Assembly: GCA_018296165.2 (NCBI GenBank)
Contig: JACKQL020000018.1
Location: 310,001-374,000, forward strand
DNA: 64,000 nucleotides
Direction: 5' to 3'
DNA from: Termitomyces sp. T153
Taxonomy: Eukaryota > Basidiomycota > Agaricomycetes > Agaricales > Lyophyllaceae
Each line of letters starts with the position of its first letter. The first letter of the stretch is position 1. The notes below the pieces were generated by a model. The model ran no database searches and was not told the DNA's origin. It worked only from the letters and a program-made list of their open reading frames with translations. Positions 53,700 through 64,000 of the stretch are shown here, piece after piece. The position numbers and the translations under genes are program-made.

Positions 53700-54884
53700 T
53701 TATACAATGTCCAACTTGCCTGGAATCACATTCCAAACTTGTTGGGGTTCTAGCATATTGGAAAAGTCTTGAAGAGTCTTGCCAAAATTCTTCAGATTGT
53801 CATTGATCAGATAAAGGCCATAGTCATAGACATCTTCATCAGTAAAGACTCTGTCCCTGTACTGCCTGATATTCTCCAATCTGTGTTGAAGATCATCACA
53901 AATGGAGTGCTTGAATTCATCCCATAGAGCCTCTGGAGTGGTAGGAGCACAGTGGAATAGGATAGTGCAAAAGAGCTGTCTGAGAGCTGATCCTGATTGG
54001 ATTGGAGCAGCTTCAGCAAGACACTGCCTCCATTCTGCATCATCTTCTAGAAGACCAAGGGCCTTGCATGCCTCCTTGTAAGTAGGATAAGTGTGACCAT
54101 TGACTGTTCTGAGATCAGCCCATGATGTTGCATTGGTCACAACTGTCAGGAGCATCCTAAGGTAGAACCTTTCTCCCTATTGGGGTGAAGCAAAGTACAT
54201 CCTCCCAATAGCTGTTCCTCTCTGCCTCTCCTTCCAGGTCCTTTTGGAAGCTTCATAGACAAACTTGGTTGGAAAGCTCTGATAAGTGGTGTTGTTATTA
54301 GGGAATCTGGCATTGGCTTCAAACCAAGCAGTGAGTGCAGTCTTGTTTGCATTAGGCCTAGCAGCTACCATCTTCAAAGGTTCATTATCCTGAAAGTAGA
54401 CTTCATGTTGGCCCTCCAAATGCACAGGTAATTGATATACAGGGGGATATTCTCCATGCATGTTGAATTCAAAGATGTGCCAGCAAGCCTCAGGTGCAGA
54501 GATGTATCTGGCATCCAAGTATTCCTTGATTTCATCTCTTTGGTCCATCTGCTCTCCAGCAATCTCCAAAGTTGTCCTATCATGGCCTTTGTATATGTAC
54601 TTGTGAATATACTTGATGGCTTCCACTGAAGCACAGACCTCCACATTGATGTGACATTTATACTTGGCTGAGAGATAAGAGTTGTATGGAACAACATCTC
54701 GATTGTCATAACAATGACCATTCTTTTCAAAGAAGCGGCCATTGTCAGGCCTGGCATATTGAGGATAGCCATTATCTCCATACTGAGTAGCTTCTTGGAA
54801 TTCCTTTGGGTATTTCTTGGAACATTTGCCATCTACCATGCACTTAGCATTGGGTTTGGCAGCTCCACATGGACCATGGACCAT
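53700..54884 (-). pseudogene. Helitron middle region with Rep catalytic-Tyr motif
   Basis: The frame begins VHGPCGAAKPNAKCMVDGKC, typical of Helitron proteins, and has AIKYIHKYIYKGHDR, the YX2KY motif of the nicking Tyr residues. It goes on through FHMHGEYPPVYQLPVHLEG-like sequence, a stop at 54177, then GERFYLRMLLTVV and LRTVNGHTYPTYKEACKALGLLEDDAEW. Two TAA codons between 53703 and 53673 separate it from the helicase in the same frame. Confidence 0.9.
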
Positions 54885-54899
54885 GTTGGCAGTAACAAC

Positions 54900-54949
54900 C
54901 TGACAACAAAGATAAGTAACTGAATTCAGGATTCAAACAAAGCCAATAC
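54900..54949 (-). other. likely 50 bp intron in the Helitron gene
   Basis: GTATTG...TTACTTATC...GTCAG removes a stop-containing segment and joins PQLYQ to VVTANMVHGPCG, the expected continuous Helitron sequence. Confidence 0.65.
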
Positions 54950-56218
54950 CTGATACAATTGAGGCTGAGTGACTGGATCTGGAATCTGAGCAGAGACAAT
55001 GGAACCCACATCAGGTGCATCCTTGATCCTGTTATAGCAATGGAAAAAGATCAAGATGTGCATATGTGGAAGTCCTCTCTTTTGGAATTCAATGGTATGA
55101 ACATAAGCCACACAGCTGCCAAAGAGACCTTCCTTGATCTCCTTCACCACAGCATTTTTCTTGAGTTCAAATACTCTGGCAACAATATCAGGTTGATCAG
55201 CAGCTGTTTGCTTCTTCCCATTGACTGCAGGTTCCTTCAAGAGAGCTTCTTCAATTTCTGACCACTTTGGATTGGCAGTCATAGTCAAGAAGAGGTCAGG
55301 TTTTCCAAAATTCCTGCAGATAGCCATAGAGTCCTAGAATAATTGCTGCATCTGTCGATCACTTCCAGTATGGGAGGATGGGAGGATAACACGACAGCTT
55401 TGTGGGGTGACTTGTTCATCTCCAGCAGCAGCATCCACTACTCCCTGATAGACTTCAGCCCTGATCTTTTTCTGGTTGTGTCTAATCCAATTCAACTTGT
55501 TTTGTTCAGTGGAAGCCCATGCATCTACAACATATTGTTGAAATAGCCTCCCACTCCAGAGTAATGGTGCATTGAATTCCAAAGTCCTTTGCTGCAGCCT
55601 GTATGCATAATATGCTATTTGGGTGACCTTTGCTGATCTTTGTTGATTCTGTGGTCCAAAATGAGAGCAAATGTTGGTGTGAAATCCAGGCTGTCCAGTA
55701 GGAAAGATGATGGTATAATGCAATGAAGTGTAATATGGGTGCAAGTGACTGATCTGCTTCAATTGACCTCCATGCAAGTGCAAGACTATATCACAATCAT
55801 TTGATCGCTCTTCTGAGCCATCTCCTGGAATTACAGCTGCAACTCCCTCCTGTTCATTAGGGTCATTATAGCATCAAGGATCTCCAAAGTCAGCTGTAAA
55901 CTTGACAGAAAGCCTTTGTGGTTGGCCTTCTGGAACTTCTCCCATGATCTGCCTGGCCTGCTTGTATAAGCCAATGAAGGGATTGACTCTAGCAAGCATA
56001 TCCTGCAAAGAGGCCATTATCTGAGGATCAAGCCTGGGATTGTTCTGTTGACAAAAAGCCAATTGCTGATTGTGATCGTAAAAGTAGAGCTGTGCATATA
56101 CAGGCAGATTGCCTTCAATAGGAAGCAAGGCACCTGTCAAATGATGTAGTTCTCCATTGATTCTAAAGCTGTATGGTCCAGGTGCATTGGTAATAGCATG
56201 GTCAATTTTGACTCCCAA
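54950..56218 (-). pseudogene. Helitron replication initiator (HUH) domain
   Basis: Key blocks: YFYDHNQQLAFCQQNNPRLD, NPFIGLYKQARQ, HPYYTSLHYTIIFPTGQPG, RLFQQYVVDAWASTEQNKLNW, DSMAICRNFGKPDLFLTMTANPKW and FQKRGLPHMHILIFF. The HMH of the last block is the HUH metal-binding pair. A TGA at 55874 falls in DP-stop-CYNDP and a TAG at 55334 in LF-stop-DSM, where Arg and Gln are usual. Confidence 0.93.
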
Positions 56219-56323
56219 AGATGTGAATGCAAAGGCTGCATTGTATTGACGGATAGATGTTTTAAAGGTGTCAGAGAGAGGATGATGCCCATGGAGCAGG
56301 TTCAGTAAATCTGCTGGAGCATC

Positions 56324-57664
56324 TCAAAGCCTGGGCAAGTTTACTTGGCCTTGTAAGCAGCACATGCCAAACTTTGGGCTGTTTCTAGTAGACTTGGTGA
56401 GCTTTTCAGCATCAAAATGTAAAGCTTGGCAGTGTGAACATATGACAGTCATAGGACTAAGATAGTGTGGAAGGTATTCAATCAAGTAAGGTTGCCTTCC
56501 TCTTGGAACAGGCTGAATAGGACCAAGCTGTGGTGGAATAGGAAGCTCAAGGGGAGGCTGTTCAGCAGGATTCTGTAGTCCTGCTGGATGGTTGGGTAGG
56601 GCAGGGTCCAAGTCTTCTGCAGGTCTCTGTTGAGCAGGATCAACATATTCCAAGCCATCATCAGAAGACATGTCATCCTGAGGACCCAATGGATCATCAA
56701 TGGGAGGGTCCAATTGCTCTGCTAGTTGATGTTGAGCAGGATCAACATATTCCAAGTCATCCTCAGAAGGTATATCATTCTGAGGACCTAAATCATTGAA
56801 ATCCTCTTCCAGATCAGCTTCATGTTGCTGTTCCCAACCTTGAAAGATTCTTTGAGCCATAGCTGCATTCAAAGGCCTATGTTCAGGATTCAGATCAATA
56901 TGCTATTGAACTTTGTTAATTAAAGTAGCATTTTGAAGTAGTCTTGAACTGACCTCTGCTCTGAATAGCTCTTCTTCCTGTCTTGCTCTCTCCTGTCTTT
57001 CCTGGCTCAAAATAGCCAATGCCTGTTGCCTTTCCTGATCTTGTCTCAGTCTTTGTTGCTCTTGCAACACTGCTAGTGCCCCTCGTTGTTGCCTCTCCTG
57101 CTCTGTACCCATAACAATATGCCTTAGCCTTTGTTGCTCTTGCAAGATTGCCAGTGCCTGCTCTTGTTGCCTCTGTCTCAGCCTTTGTTGCTCTTCCAAC
57201 AGTGCTTGGAGAGCAAGTGGGGCTGGTACTATTATAAGCTCTGGTAAAAGAGGATTTCTGACCCTTCTATGTACAGGAGCAGGCAACAGTGGCACCATTC
57301 TAGGTAAGGGATTCTGTAAAGGAGCATCCCAACCTTCTGGCAAAACTGTTTCTGAAATGACCATAGCAGCTTGAGCAACAGCAGACTGATTGAGTCTATT
57401 GCCTCTTCTCTGTACAGGAGGAGGTAGAGGTGGCACCACTCTAGGTATGGGATTCTGCAAAGGAACATCCCACCCTTCAGGCAAAACAGTTTCTGGAATG
57501 ACCATAAAAAATGGATCAGCAGCAGCAGCTGCCTGCCTAATAGGTCTTCCCAAAGAGCCAGAAGCAGTGGCTATAGGTCTCAAACCCCCAGTTCCCATAG
57601 ATTGATTGATACCCCCAGGCCCCAATTGAAGTGGTGGGACAACCACAGTATTGATCTGTTCCAA
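56324..57664 (-). pseudogene. Helitron N-terminal extension with internal repeats
   Basis: This region precedes the conserved CSHCQALHFDAEKL and SPKFGMCCLQGQV blocks. It contains two copies of a segment with the core ETVLPEGWD (about 35 residues each), a Gln/Arg-rich coiled coil with repeated EEQQRLRQ units, and two acidic copies around LEYVDPAQ. A TAG at 56903 interrupts it. The start codon at about 57664 is uncertain (ATG 57664-57662 is possible). Confidence 0.7.
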
Positions 57665-58613
57665 AGATCTATTGTTTCTATTTGCTCAACAATTGTCAGG
57701 ATCTGTCATTTGTAACTGTTCAAGTCTCCTTTGATTCCTAGCTTATTGCCTTTGGCTTTCAGGAGTAGTAGGTGGTTGCCTGAAATATCCATTGTTAAGC
57801 AATTTAACAGTCAAAAACCATTAAAATTGACTTGCATGATGAGATATTTGATGTATCAATAGCTCAATGTGGTTAAGGAGTTACTAATAAGCTTGTTAGT
57901 CAACATCAATCAATCAATAGATGTGACAAAACATACTTTGTCATGTGGCCTCCTTTCCAGAACTTCGGAAATGCCCATTATTTGGTCATGTTGTGTCAAA
58001 AAATGCGCAAGGCGTGAAAAACAGTGTCCACTAAATCACGTTTGGCCTTTTTCATCCCTGCAGACTAATTGGCACCTTTTACACATAGTCAAAAGATAGT
58101 ATTTATTCATTAAAGTTGTCTACTGTATTTTTTTTTGTAAAAAATGTATCTGAAGAGTGGCAAAACAGCCAAGTCTGATTCTATTACCATTAAAGGGTTG
58201 AAATTTGTCAGCATTTGTCAGCACTGACAAATTTTAGTCAGCACAGTCCAAAGTTGTCACATATATTGAGTGCACAGCCACTTTCCCAGGAGTTGTCCCA
58301 TATATTATAGATACACTTGCTCACAGTCATCTGTGTTTGGTGCATTGTGTGTGTCTCTGTGGACCTGAAAAGGTTTATTGTGTCTGTGTCCTGCACTCTC
58401 TTGTGTTTCCCCACCCCTTTGCTGTCCCTACCTTTAACAGGTTATGGGCCCTGACCCCAAACTCTATCAAAACCATCACTGCTTCTTGTGCTTCTTTGAC
58501 ACATCATCCACATCATCATGTTATATCAACTTCCTTCTTCATTTGCAACTACTCTGCATCACAATGTGCCTGACAAGCTTGACAACTTTAATTGAGTCAT
58601 ATGAACTAAGAAG
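57665..58613. other. stretch without recognised genes
   Basis: It should include the 5' end of the Helitron (5'-TC on the minus strand) but no clear terminus is seen. Around 58205-58245 short inverted copies of TTTGTCAG occur. Confidence 0.35.
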
Positions 58614-59270
58614 ATGATGGGTGCTCTTTGCACCATCAGCATGACTAGGATCACAGCTGGCAAACTTCCTGTGCTTGCTGAGGCAGAAAGGAAGGAGTGG
58701 GATAGGTCAGATGGGATGTTGAGTGGGTTTATTTATGGTCAGGTGTCAGATGAGTATCAGTATCTTATTGAGGACTGCAAAACTGGTACTGCTGCATGGG
58801 CTACTCTCAAGGCTCATTTTGAGAAGTCAACCATTGAATACCACATGGCTGCTTGTGCCAAGTTTTACAAGATTCATCATGATCCAAATCACCCCATCTC
58901 TGCCTACCTTCAGGCTCTTTAGTCTGCCAAGCAGAAACTCTCTGCATTTGGTGTCAACATCAACAATCCTGAGTTCAAAGATGTTCTCCTTATGCACCTT
59001 GACAAGTCCTTCCATGCTGTCTGCCTCAACATTCTTGCCCAGTCCCCCAAACCTGATCTTGCAAAGATCAAGGTCATGCTCACCAGCTCTACAGCCACTG
59101 ACTCTGTCACAATCAAATCTGAGGGAGCTTCTGCTGCTCAAGGCCAGAACTCTACCAAGTCAAAGGACTCACTAGTAGATGACAAAAGATATTGCTGGTG
59201 TGACCCCAACTCCAACAGTTGTCATTGCTGTGGAAGGAAAGGTCATCATGCCTTTGCCTGTATCTGTCAG
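58614..59270 (+). pseudogene. copia gag with zinc knuckle
   Basis: ATG 58614. The frame gives RITAGKLPVLAEAERKEWDRS, GTAAWATLKAHFEK (the UBN2 helical block), a stop at 58920, AKQKLSAFGVNINNPEFKDVLL and, by way of a frame change, CHCCGRKGHHAFAC, a CX2CX4HX4C knuckle. This is the N-terminal half of a copia element. Protease and pol are absent: sequence after about 59270 is unrelated, so the copy is truncated. Confidence 0.8.
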
Positions 59271-59480
59271 GAGACTTCCATTTCCAACCTCTGTGACTGG
59301 TTCCAGCATCTCCACAGCTGGTTTGACATCTCCAGGGCTCTTTCCAGAACCCCAGAGATCTCTGGAGAACTCTGGAGTTCTCTGTATTACCTCAGCAACC
59401 ATTGCCCTAGGGTTAGGAGTAGCTCTGGTCACCTGTACAGTAGTTCCCATGCCTCTGCTGCCCACTGATGTGCTGTGCCA
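59271..59480. other. junction between copia gag and gypsy LTR fragment
   Basis: Pro/Ser-coding but stop-rich sequence that I cannot assign. Several repeats of TCTGGAG occur near 59355. Confidence 0.3.
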
Positions 59481-59632
59481 AGCAGCAGGGATCCTTAGAC
59501 TTGTTCTCTTTGGATTCCCCTCTGCTAGGTGATTAGTTACTGATTTGTATTGTCATCTACTCTGCTAATATACTTTGGATTCCCCTCTGCTAGCTGTGTG
59601 ACTCCAATCCATTGCTCCAGAGGTTGCCCTTA
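59481..59632 (+). repeat. broken 5' LTR end of the terminal gypsy element
   Basis: TTCTCTTTGGATTCCCCTCTGC and CCAGAGGTTGCCCTTATA match the end of the solo LTR at 32806-33155 (ending CCCTTACA). A block TTTGGATTCCCCTCTGCTAG is duplicated within it (about 59507 and 59574). The left part of the LTR is missing. Confidence 0.65.
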
Positions 59633-59729
59633 TAGCAGAACAAGTCTCCTAAAACTGGCCTGGAAGCCCTGCATAGCCACAAGGAACCTCTAAGCTGCTA
59701 TCCATCACTTCTCTACCAGGATTAAGCAT

Positions 59730-60963
59730 CATGGAGTTCTATGTCTTAGCTCACCAACCCAGACACACCCTCAGAGGCCCCAGCCCCACAGGACAAAGCC
59801 TGGACTTGCCTGCTCCACCTAAAAACCCAGATGCAATTAATGCAATCATCTCTTACCTACTATATGACTAAACTCTCTACCCTCTGTCAGACAATGGATC
59901 TTATCTCCCAGTCCCTCCAGGCATTGCTAGAACACCTAAGCCCTAACTCTGCTCCTCCCACAGCTGAGGAACCAACTCTGCCTGCCATGGCACCTGCTCC
60001 AGCAGCTCCATTGACCCTGCAGCCACAAATCCCTTGCCCAGCACTGCCAGATGCATATGATGGTGCTCGCTTTGGTGGGGAGCAATTCCTACAGTTCTGC
60101 CTCACCTACATCCACTTCAGTAGGGATGCTTTTGACTCTGATGCATTGAAAATAGTCTGGGTGCTGTCATACATAAAGACTGGATGTGCCTCCACCTATG
60201 CACTGCAAGTTTTCCACCATTCTGGAGGTATGAGGAGCTTCCTGGACTGGGCTGCCTTTGAGAAGGACTTTTGTATGGAGTTTTTTCTATTGGACCCCAC
60301 CAAGATGGCAGCACTGATGCTGCATGACAGGGAGCAGTATGGACAAGGGAAGCATACATTGGATGAGTACATTGACTTGTTCCAAGCCCTGGTCAAATAG
60401 GCTGCCTACCCTGACAGCCTCCAGCTGTGCCTCACCTTTTAGGATGGCTTGCACCTCACCTTGGTGGAATGCATTGACAACCTAGTGGAGGGTTGCCCCA
60501 ACAATGAAAAGATTGTGTCATGGTACAAAGTAGCCTGGGATCAATAGCAGCTCATGGAGATATGGAGAGAGCTCCACTGCCCCCATTCTATGATGCACTC
60601 CATTCCAGTCAGCAACTTCTGCCACCCTGCACCTACTCACTCAGCACTAGCCCTTGCTCCAGCTGCCCCTGCCACTTGTCCCCCACTCCTGGGGATTCCC
60701 ATGGATATGGATATAGCCTGACAACTCTATGTGGTCCTGCTGTTATGCCAGAGATGCAAGAAGCCCAAGCATTTTGCATAGCACTGTCCCCTAGGCCTGG
60801 AGGTCTGCTACTTTTCTGCAGCAGAGCAGGAGGACCTTTTCCTGCAGCTCCTAGCTGCAAAAGATGCTGCCAGAGCTCTATTACTAGATGAGCCCTCATT
60901 GGAATTGACCCTGGAGGAAGCCAATGTGAGCACCTCACCTCTGGAGCTAGAGGGGGATTTTTA
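59730..60963 (+). pseudogene. gypsy gag
   Basis: ATG 59730 opens a short frame with LDLPAPPKNPDAINAIISYL, then a shift leads to the gag core: LPDAYDGARFGGEQFLQFCL, FHHSGGMRSFLDWAAFEKDF and KMAALMLHDREQYGQGKHTLDEYI. A decayed zinc knuckle CQRCKKPKHFA-stop-HC follows at about 60748. Typical Ty3 gag arrangement, with multiple stops. Confidence 0.8.
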
Positions 60964-61182
60964 GTCAAGCAATGGATGAGGTGTACACTTCTGTTGCTAG
61001 GTGCTAACAGGTCCTCTTGTCTGTCAATAGAAAATGAAACTGCCTTTTCCAATGCCTTTCATTCTGAGATAGAAGAACCTCAAAGCCCCCTTCCAGACAT
61101 ACAAATACTAATTCCAGAGCCTTTGCCAAGCTCTCTGACACTTCCAAAGGTCCAACAGCACAGCCCTGCTTGGGTGTGCTGA

Positions 61183-61620
61183 ATGCCCCAACAGTACATG
61201 ATGGCCTCTGGCTTGTCTGCCCATTCCTTGTGCCTCAATGTGGAAATCAAGATAATAGACACCCAGCAAACCCATGGAGTCACAGCTCTCCTGAACAGCA
61301 GAGCAATGGGACTTTTCCTAGACTCAGAGTTCATTAAATGCCATGGCCTGACCATGCAGCCCCTTCCCAAGCCCATTCCTGTCTACAACATTGATGGAAT
61401 GCCCAACAAAGCTGGCACAATTAGCTCCATGGTCGACCTAGTTCTCCACAATCGGAACCACATAAAGTGCACTATATTTGCTGTTACCAGCTTGGGAAAG
61501 CAAGACATGATCCTTAGGTTCACATGGCTCTAAGAGCATAACTCTGAAGTTGATTGGACCAAAGGAGAGGTGACCATGAGTAGATGCCCTAGGAAGTGCT
61601 CTGCCTGCACCATGGAGGCC
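61183..61620 (+). pseudogene. gypsy protease (catalytic motif lost)
   Basis: The frame has GVTALLNSRAMGLFLDSEFI, in which NSR replaces the usual DSG, then PIPVYNIDGMPNKAGTI and KQDMILRFTWL. Position between gag and RT and the hydrophobic closing segment support the call. Confidence 0.75.
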
Positions 61621-61999
61621 AGAGCAGAGTGTCAGACTCAGGTCTGAGAGCATGCAGCCATCCAAGCATATTGTACCGGCCCTCTCCCCTTTGCTGATCT
61701 AGACCTCCTGGACCCTCCACCTCTGGCATTCTCTTGTAGGAAGGCCCTTTACAAGGATGATTGGAGCAATGGCAGAGCCCCAGAGGAGGAGCATGGAGGG
61801 GAGTTTGGTAGTATATGCAAACCAGAGCTTCCAGATGAAGCAATAGAGGTGGGGGATCAAATTGATATTACTACTGTCCACCCATTGCTCTCCGTTGCAG
61901 AGATCAGGGCTAGCCAGACTACATCCCAGTGGCTGGCCCAGGCCTTTGCTGCCAACACCACACCTCAAGAGTTCCAGAATATAGTACCCCCCTACTCAA

Positions 62000-63068
62000 G
62001 GCCTCCTTTGACTTGCTTCTAGAGTGCAAGAAGTGAGACCATGCTATCAAACTGCTGCCTGACTTAGCACCCTCCAGCTGTAAGGTCTACCCCCTTGTGC
62101 CCAGAGAGCAGGATGAGCTCAATGCCTTCCTCTAGGAGAACTTGGACTCCAGTCATATCTATTCATCCAAATCCCTGATGGCTTCTCTGGTCTTCTTCAT
62201 CAAAAAGAAGGATGGCTCCCTCTGACTAGTACAGGACTATCAGGTACTCAATGCTATAATGGTGAAGAATTGCTAACCTCTCCCCCTCATCTCCAAGCTC
62301 ATCAACAGCCTCCAGGGCATACAATACTTTACTAAACTGGATGTCTAGTGGGGTTACAACAATGTGTGCATTCAGGAGGGAGACAAGTAGAAGGCAGCCT
62401 TTCAGACCAACTGAGAATTGTTTGAGCCACTTGTTATGTTCTTTGGTCTCACCAACAGCCCAGCCACCTTCCAGACCATGATGAACAACATCTTCCAGGA
62501 CCTCATTGCAGAGGGTGTAGTGTGTGTGTACCTCAATGACATCCTCATCTACACCAAAACACTGGAGGAACACCATCGGATCACTCATCTCATCCTGAAA
62601 TGCCTCTGCCAACACTAGCTCTACCTCAAACTGGAGAAGTGCAAGTTCAAACAAACCCAGATTGAGTACCTTGGCCTAATCATCTCCCATGGAACTGCAG
62701 AGATGGACCCAGTGAAGGTGGCAGGTGTGGTGGAGTGGCTGAAGCCCTGGAACAGGAAGGAGGTGCAGGCATTCCTTGGCTTCACAAACTTTTACTGGAG
62801 ATTCATCCAGGACTTCTCACATCATGCCTGCCCACTGTTCAACCTCACTGGAAAAAATGTTACATGGAGCTGGGAGCCTCCAGAGCAGACAGCCTTTGAC
62901 ACTCTCAAGTGTGCCATGACTTCCAGACCTGTTCTCCTCTTCCTGGATGACAACTCTCCCTTCCACATAGAGGCCAACAGCTCTGACTTTGCCACTGGGG
63001 CAGTGCTCTCACAGCAATCTCTGGAGGACAGGAAGTGGCACCTGGTGGCCTTTTACTCCAAAAGCTGA
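62000..63068 (+). pseudogene. gypsy reverse transcriptase and RNase H start
   Basis: LVFFIKKKDGSL, QDYQVLNAI, KLINSLQGIQYFTKLDV and EPLVMFFGLTNSPATFQTMM are RT motifs. The catalytic loop reads VYLNDILIYT, so the first Asp of YLDD is Asn (CTCGAT-type to CTCAAT, a CpG change). KLEKCKFKQTQIEYLGLIIS and EVQAFLGFTNFYWRFIQDFS follow, then FHIEANSSDFATGAVLSQ of RNase H with Asn for Asp. Some TGA stops are at Arg positions (SL-stop-LVQDY, TN-stop-ELFEP). Confidence 0.93.
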
Positions 63069-63403
63069 ATGCAGTGGAGTGGAACTATGAGATCCATAAC
63101 AAGGAGATGTTGGCCATCATCCAGTTATTTGAGGAGTGGCAGCACTTCTTGGAAGGTGCACAGCACAAGTTCGAGGTCTGGACAGATCACAAGAACCTTG
63201 AATACTTTTGGACAGCCAAGAAGCTCAATTGCTGGCAGGCTCAATGGTCCCTCTACCTTGCCAACTTTGACTTCTCCTTGTACTACAAGCATGGCTGGAG
63301 CATGGGGAAACCAGACACCCTGTCTTGGAGGGTGGACCATGGGACAGGAGAAGGGAATAACAGTAACATCATGCTCCTCTGCCCTAAATTGTTTACAACC
63401 TGA
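63035..63403 (+). pseudogene. gypsy RNase H, C-terminal part
   Basis: After a frame change: NAVEWNYEIHNKEMLAIIQLFEEWQHFLEG and VWTDHKNLEYFWTAKKLNCWQAQWSLYLANFDFSLYYKHG, the Glu and Asp-His blocks of Ty3 RNase H, then GKPDTLSWRVDHG leading to integrase. Confidence 0.93.
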
Positions 63404-64000
63404 GCTATGGAGGGCCTAGTTGTCAATGGAGCAGAAGCAGACATTTTCCAGGACATCTGATGGGGTAATAGGGATGGTTGACAGGAGGAGCTTGTGGTGC
63501 AGGCTGCTTGGATGCTGAAGTTGGAGCATGCTACTAGTGTTAAGGCAGTCTATGCTGATGAATGGGCCCTCCAAGATGGAATCCTGACCTTCTGAGACCA
63601 TATCTACATCCCCAACATCCCAGAGCTCCATTAGAGGATTGTGGAGCAATATCATGACTCCTGCATTGCAGGGCACCCTGGGCAGTAGAAGACACTGGAG
63701 TTAGTATCATAGAACTACTGGTGGCCCCAGATGTCCTGGTACATTAGGTCCTACACTAGTACTTGTAATCTCTGCCTCTGGACCAAGCCCCAATGCTGAC
63801 TCCCCTATGGACAGTTACACTCACTACCAGTGCCTGTGGAACAATGGAGTGTAGCATCTGTGGACTTCATTGTAGAGTTCCCTGATGCCCATGGTTATGA
63901 TGCAAAGCTCTACTGACTGCTCAGAATAAAGCTCCACACCATTAATGCCTACCATTCTCAGTCTGATGGCCAGATGAAGTGTGTAAACCAGGAGTTGGAA
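63404..64000 (+). pseudogene. gypsy integrase, partial at the window edge
   Basis: RIVEQYHDSCIAGHPGQ and CNLCLWTKPQC give the HHCC segment. WSVASVDFIVEFPDAHGYDA has the first Asp. The sequence then jumps to INAYHSQSDGQMKCVNQELE, so the second Asp region has been deleted, and the catalytic Glu is Lys (usually QTERVNQ). The frame is cut by the end of the window. Confidence 0.85.

Larger units (their letters stand above)
52100..57664 (-). mobile_element. Helitron coding region (Rep/helicase), decayed
   Basis: One minus-strand gene encodes a long variable N-terminus (57664-56380), a Helitron-type CX2C segment, the HUH replication initiator (about 55800-54430) and a Pif1-like helicase (53665-52200). 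In the family this protein nicks and transfers a single strand in rolling-circle transposition. Stops split it; at least three (56324, 55874, 52349) are TGA at expected Arg codons. A 50 bp intron fits at 54949-54900. CpG is almost absent. The ends of the element were not found. Confidence 0.9.
59633..64000 (+). mobile_element. decayed Ty3/gypsy element running off the window
   Basis: Order: leader, gag (59730-60960), protease (61183-61620), RT and RNase H (62000-63403), integrase (63404 to end). CpG is almost absent and stops are frequent, so it is an old copy. The 3' LTR would lie beyond the right edge. Confidence 0.93.

Noticed and set aside
53666..53705. A 40 bp intron between the Rep and helicase parts of the Helitron gene
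   Set aside because: The GT..AG ends exist, but removal would break the frame, which is already continuous across two TAA codons.

Overview
The window reads as nuclear DNA of a basidiomycete, most likely an Agaricomycete. Its few host-type genes carry 45-60 bp introns with GT..AG ends, its retroelement families are of the kind seen in mushroom genomes, and almost everything else is nested transposable elements. No species can be named. CpG content is strikingly uneven. Host-type stretches (about 1-870, 12.4-16.9 kb, 42-46.9 kb) and the large Ty3/gypsy element at 21.5-32.3 kb are CpG-rich. The older elements at 1.2-3.2, 8.8-12.4, 17-21.5, 32.3-41 and 47-64 kb have almost no CpG.

Layout: (1) 0.9-12.4 kb, a minus-strand non-LTR (LINE) element with ORF1, endonuclease, RT, RNase H and a terminal zinc finger. 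It is split by a Ty1/copia element at 3218-8784 (367 bp LTRs, CTGTG target duplication), which itself carries a solo LTR at 5293-5999. (2) 12.8-15.7 kb, a BRR2-like helicase pseudogene fragment and an intron-containing protein-kinase-like gene. (3) 16.1-33.9 kb, pieces of a minus-strand copia family with 294 bp LTRs, interrupted by the 3' end of a KH-domain-bearing LTR element (17.0-18.4 kb), a 10.8 kb chromodomain Ty3/gypsy element (21478-32323, AAGAG duplication) and a 350 bp solo LTR (32806-33155, GTCAG duplication). (4) 34-41 kb, a decayed gypsy element with gag and integrase, a cluster of tRNA-like sequences and unrecognised ORFs. (5) 42.5-46.9 kb, a VPS26 pseudogene, a candidate small secreted protein gene and a duplicated unknown locus. 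(6) 48-52 kb, solo and broken LTRs, a 1.2 kb foldback palindrome and a 59 bp tandem repeat. (7) 52.1-57.7 kb, a minus-strand Helitron Rep/helicase gene. (8) 58.6-64 kb, a copia gag remnant and a decayed gypsy element running off the window.

The most interesting structure is in the chromodomain gypsy element. Between pol and the 3' LTR, on the opposite strand, lies a three-exon gene (31110 to 29414) that splices in phase. It would encode about 531 residues with a GAL4-type double CX2CX6C cluster, a basic patch, a coiled coil and an acidic tail. The same element has two tandem retropepsin units in one frame. Across all families, most in-frame stops in conserved regions are TGA where an Arg codon (CGA) is expected, and paired LTR copies differ almost only at CpG. 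This points to CpG-directed C-to-T decay as the main cause of inactivation.

All calls come from reading the sequence and recognising motifs; no alignment or database search was run.
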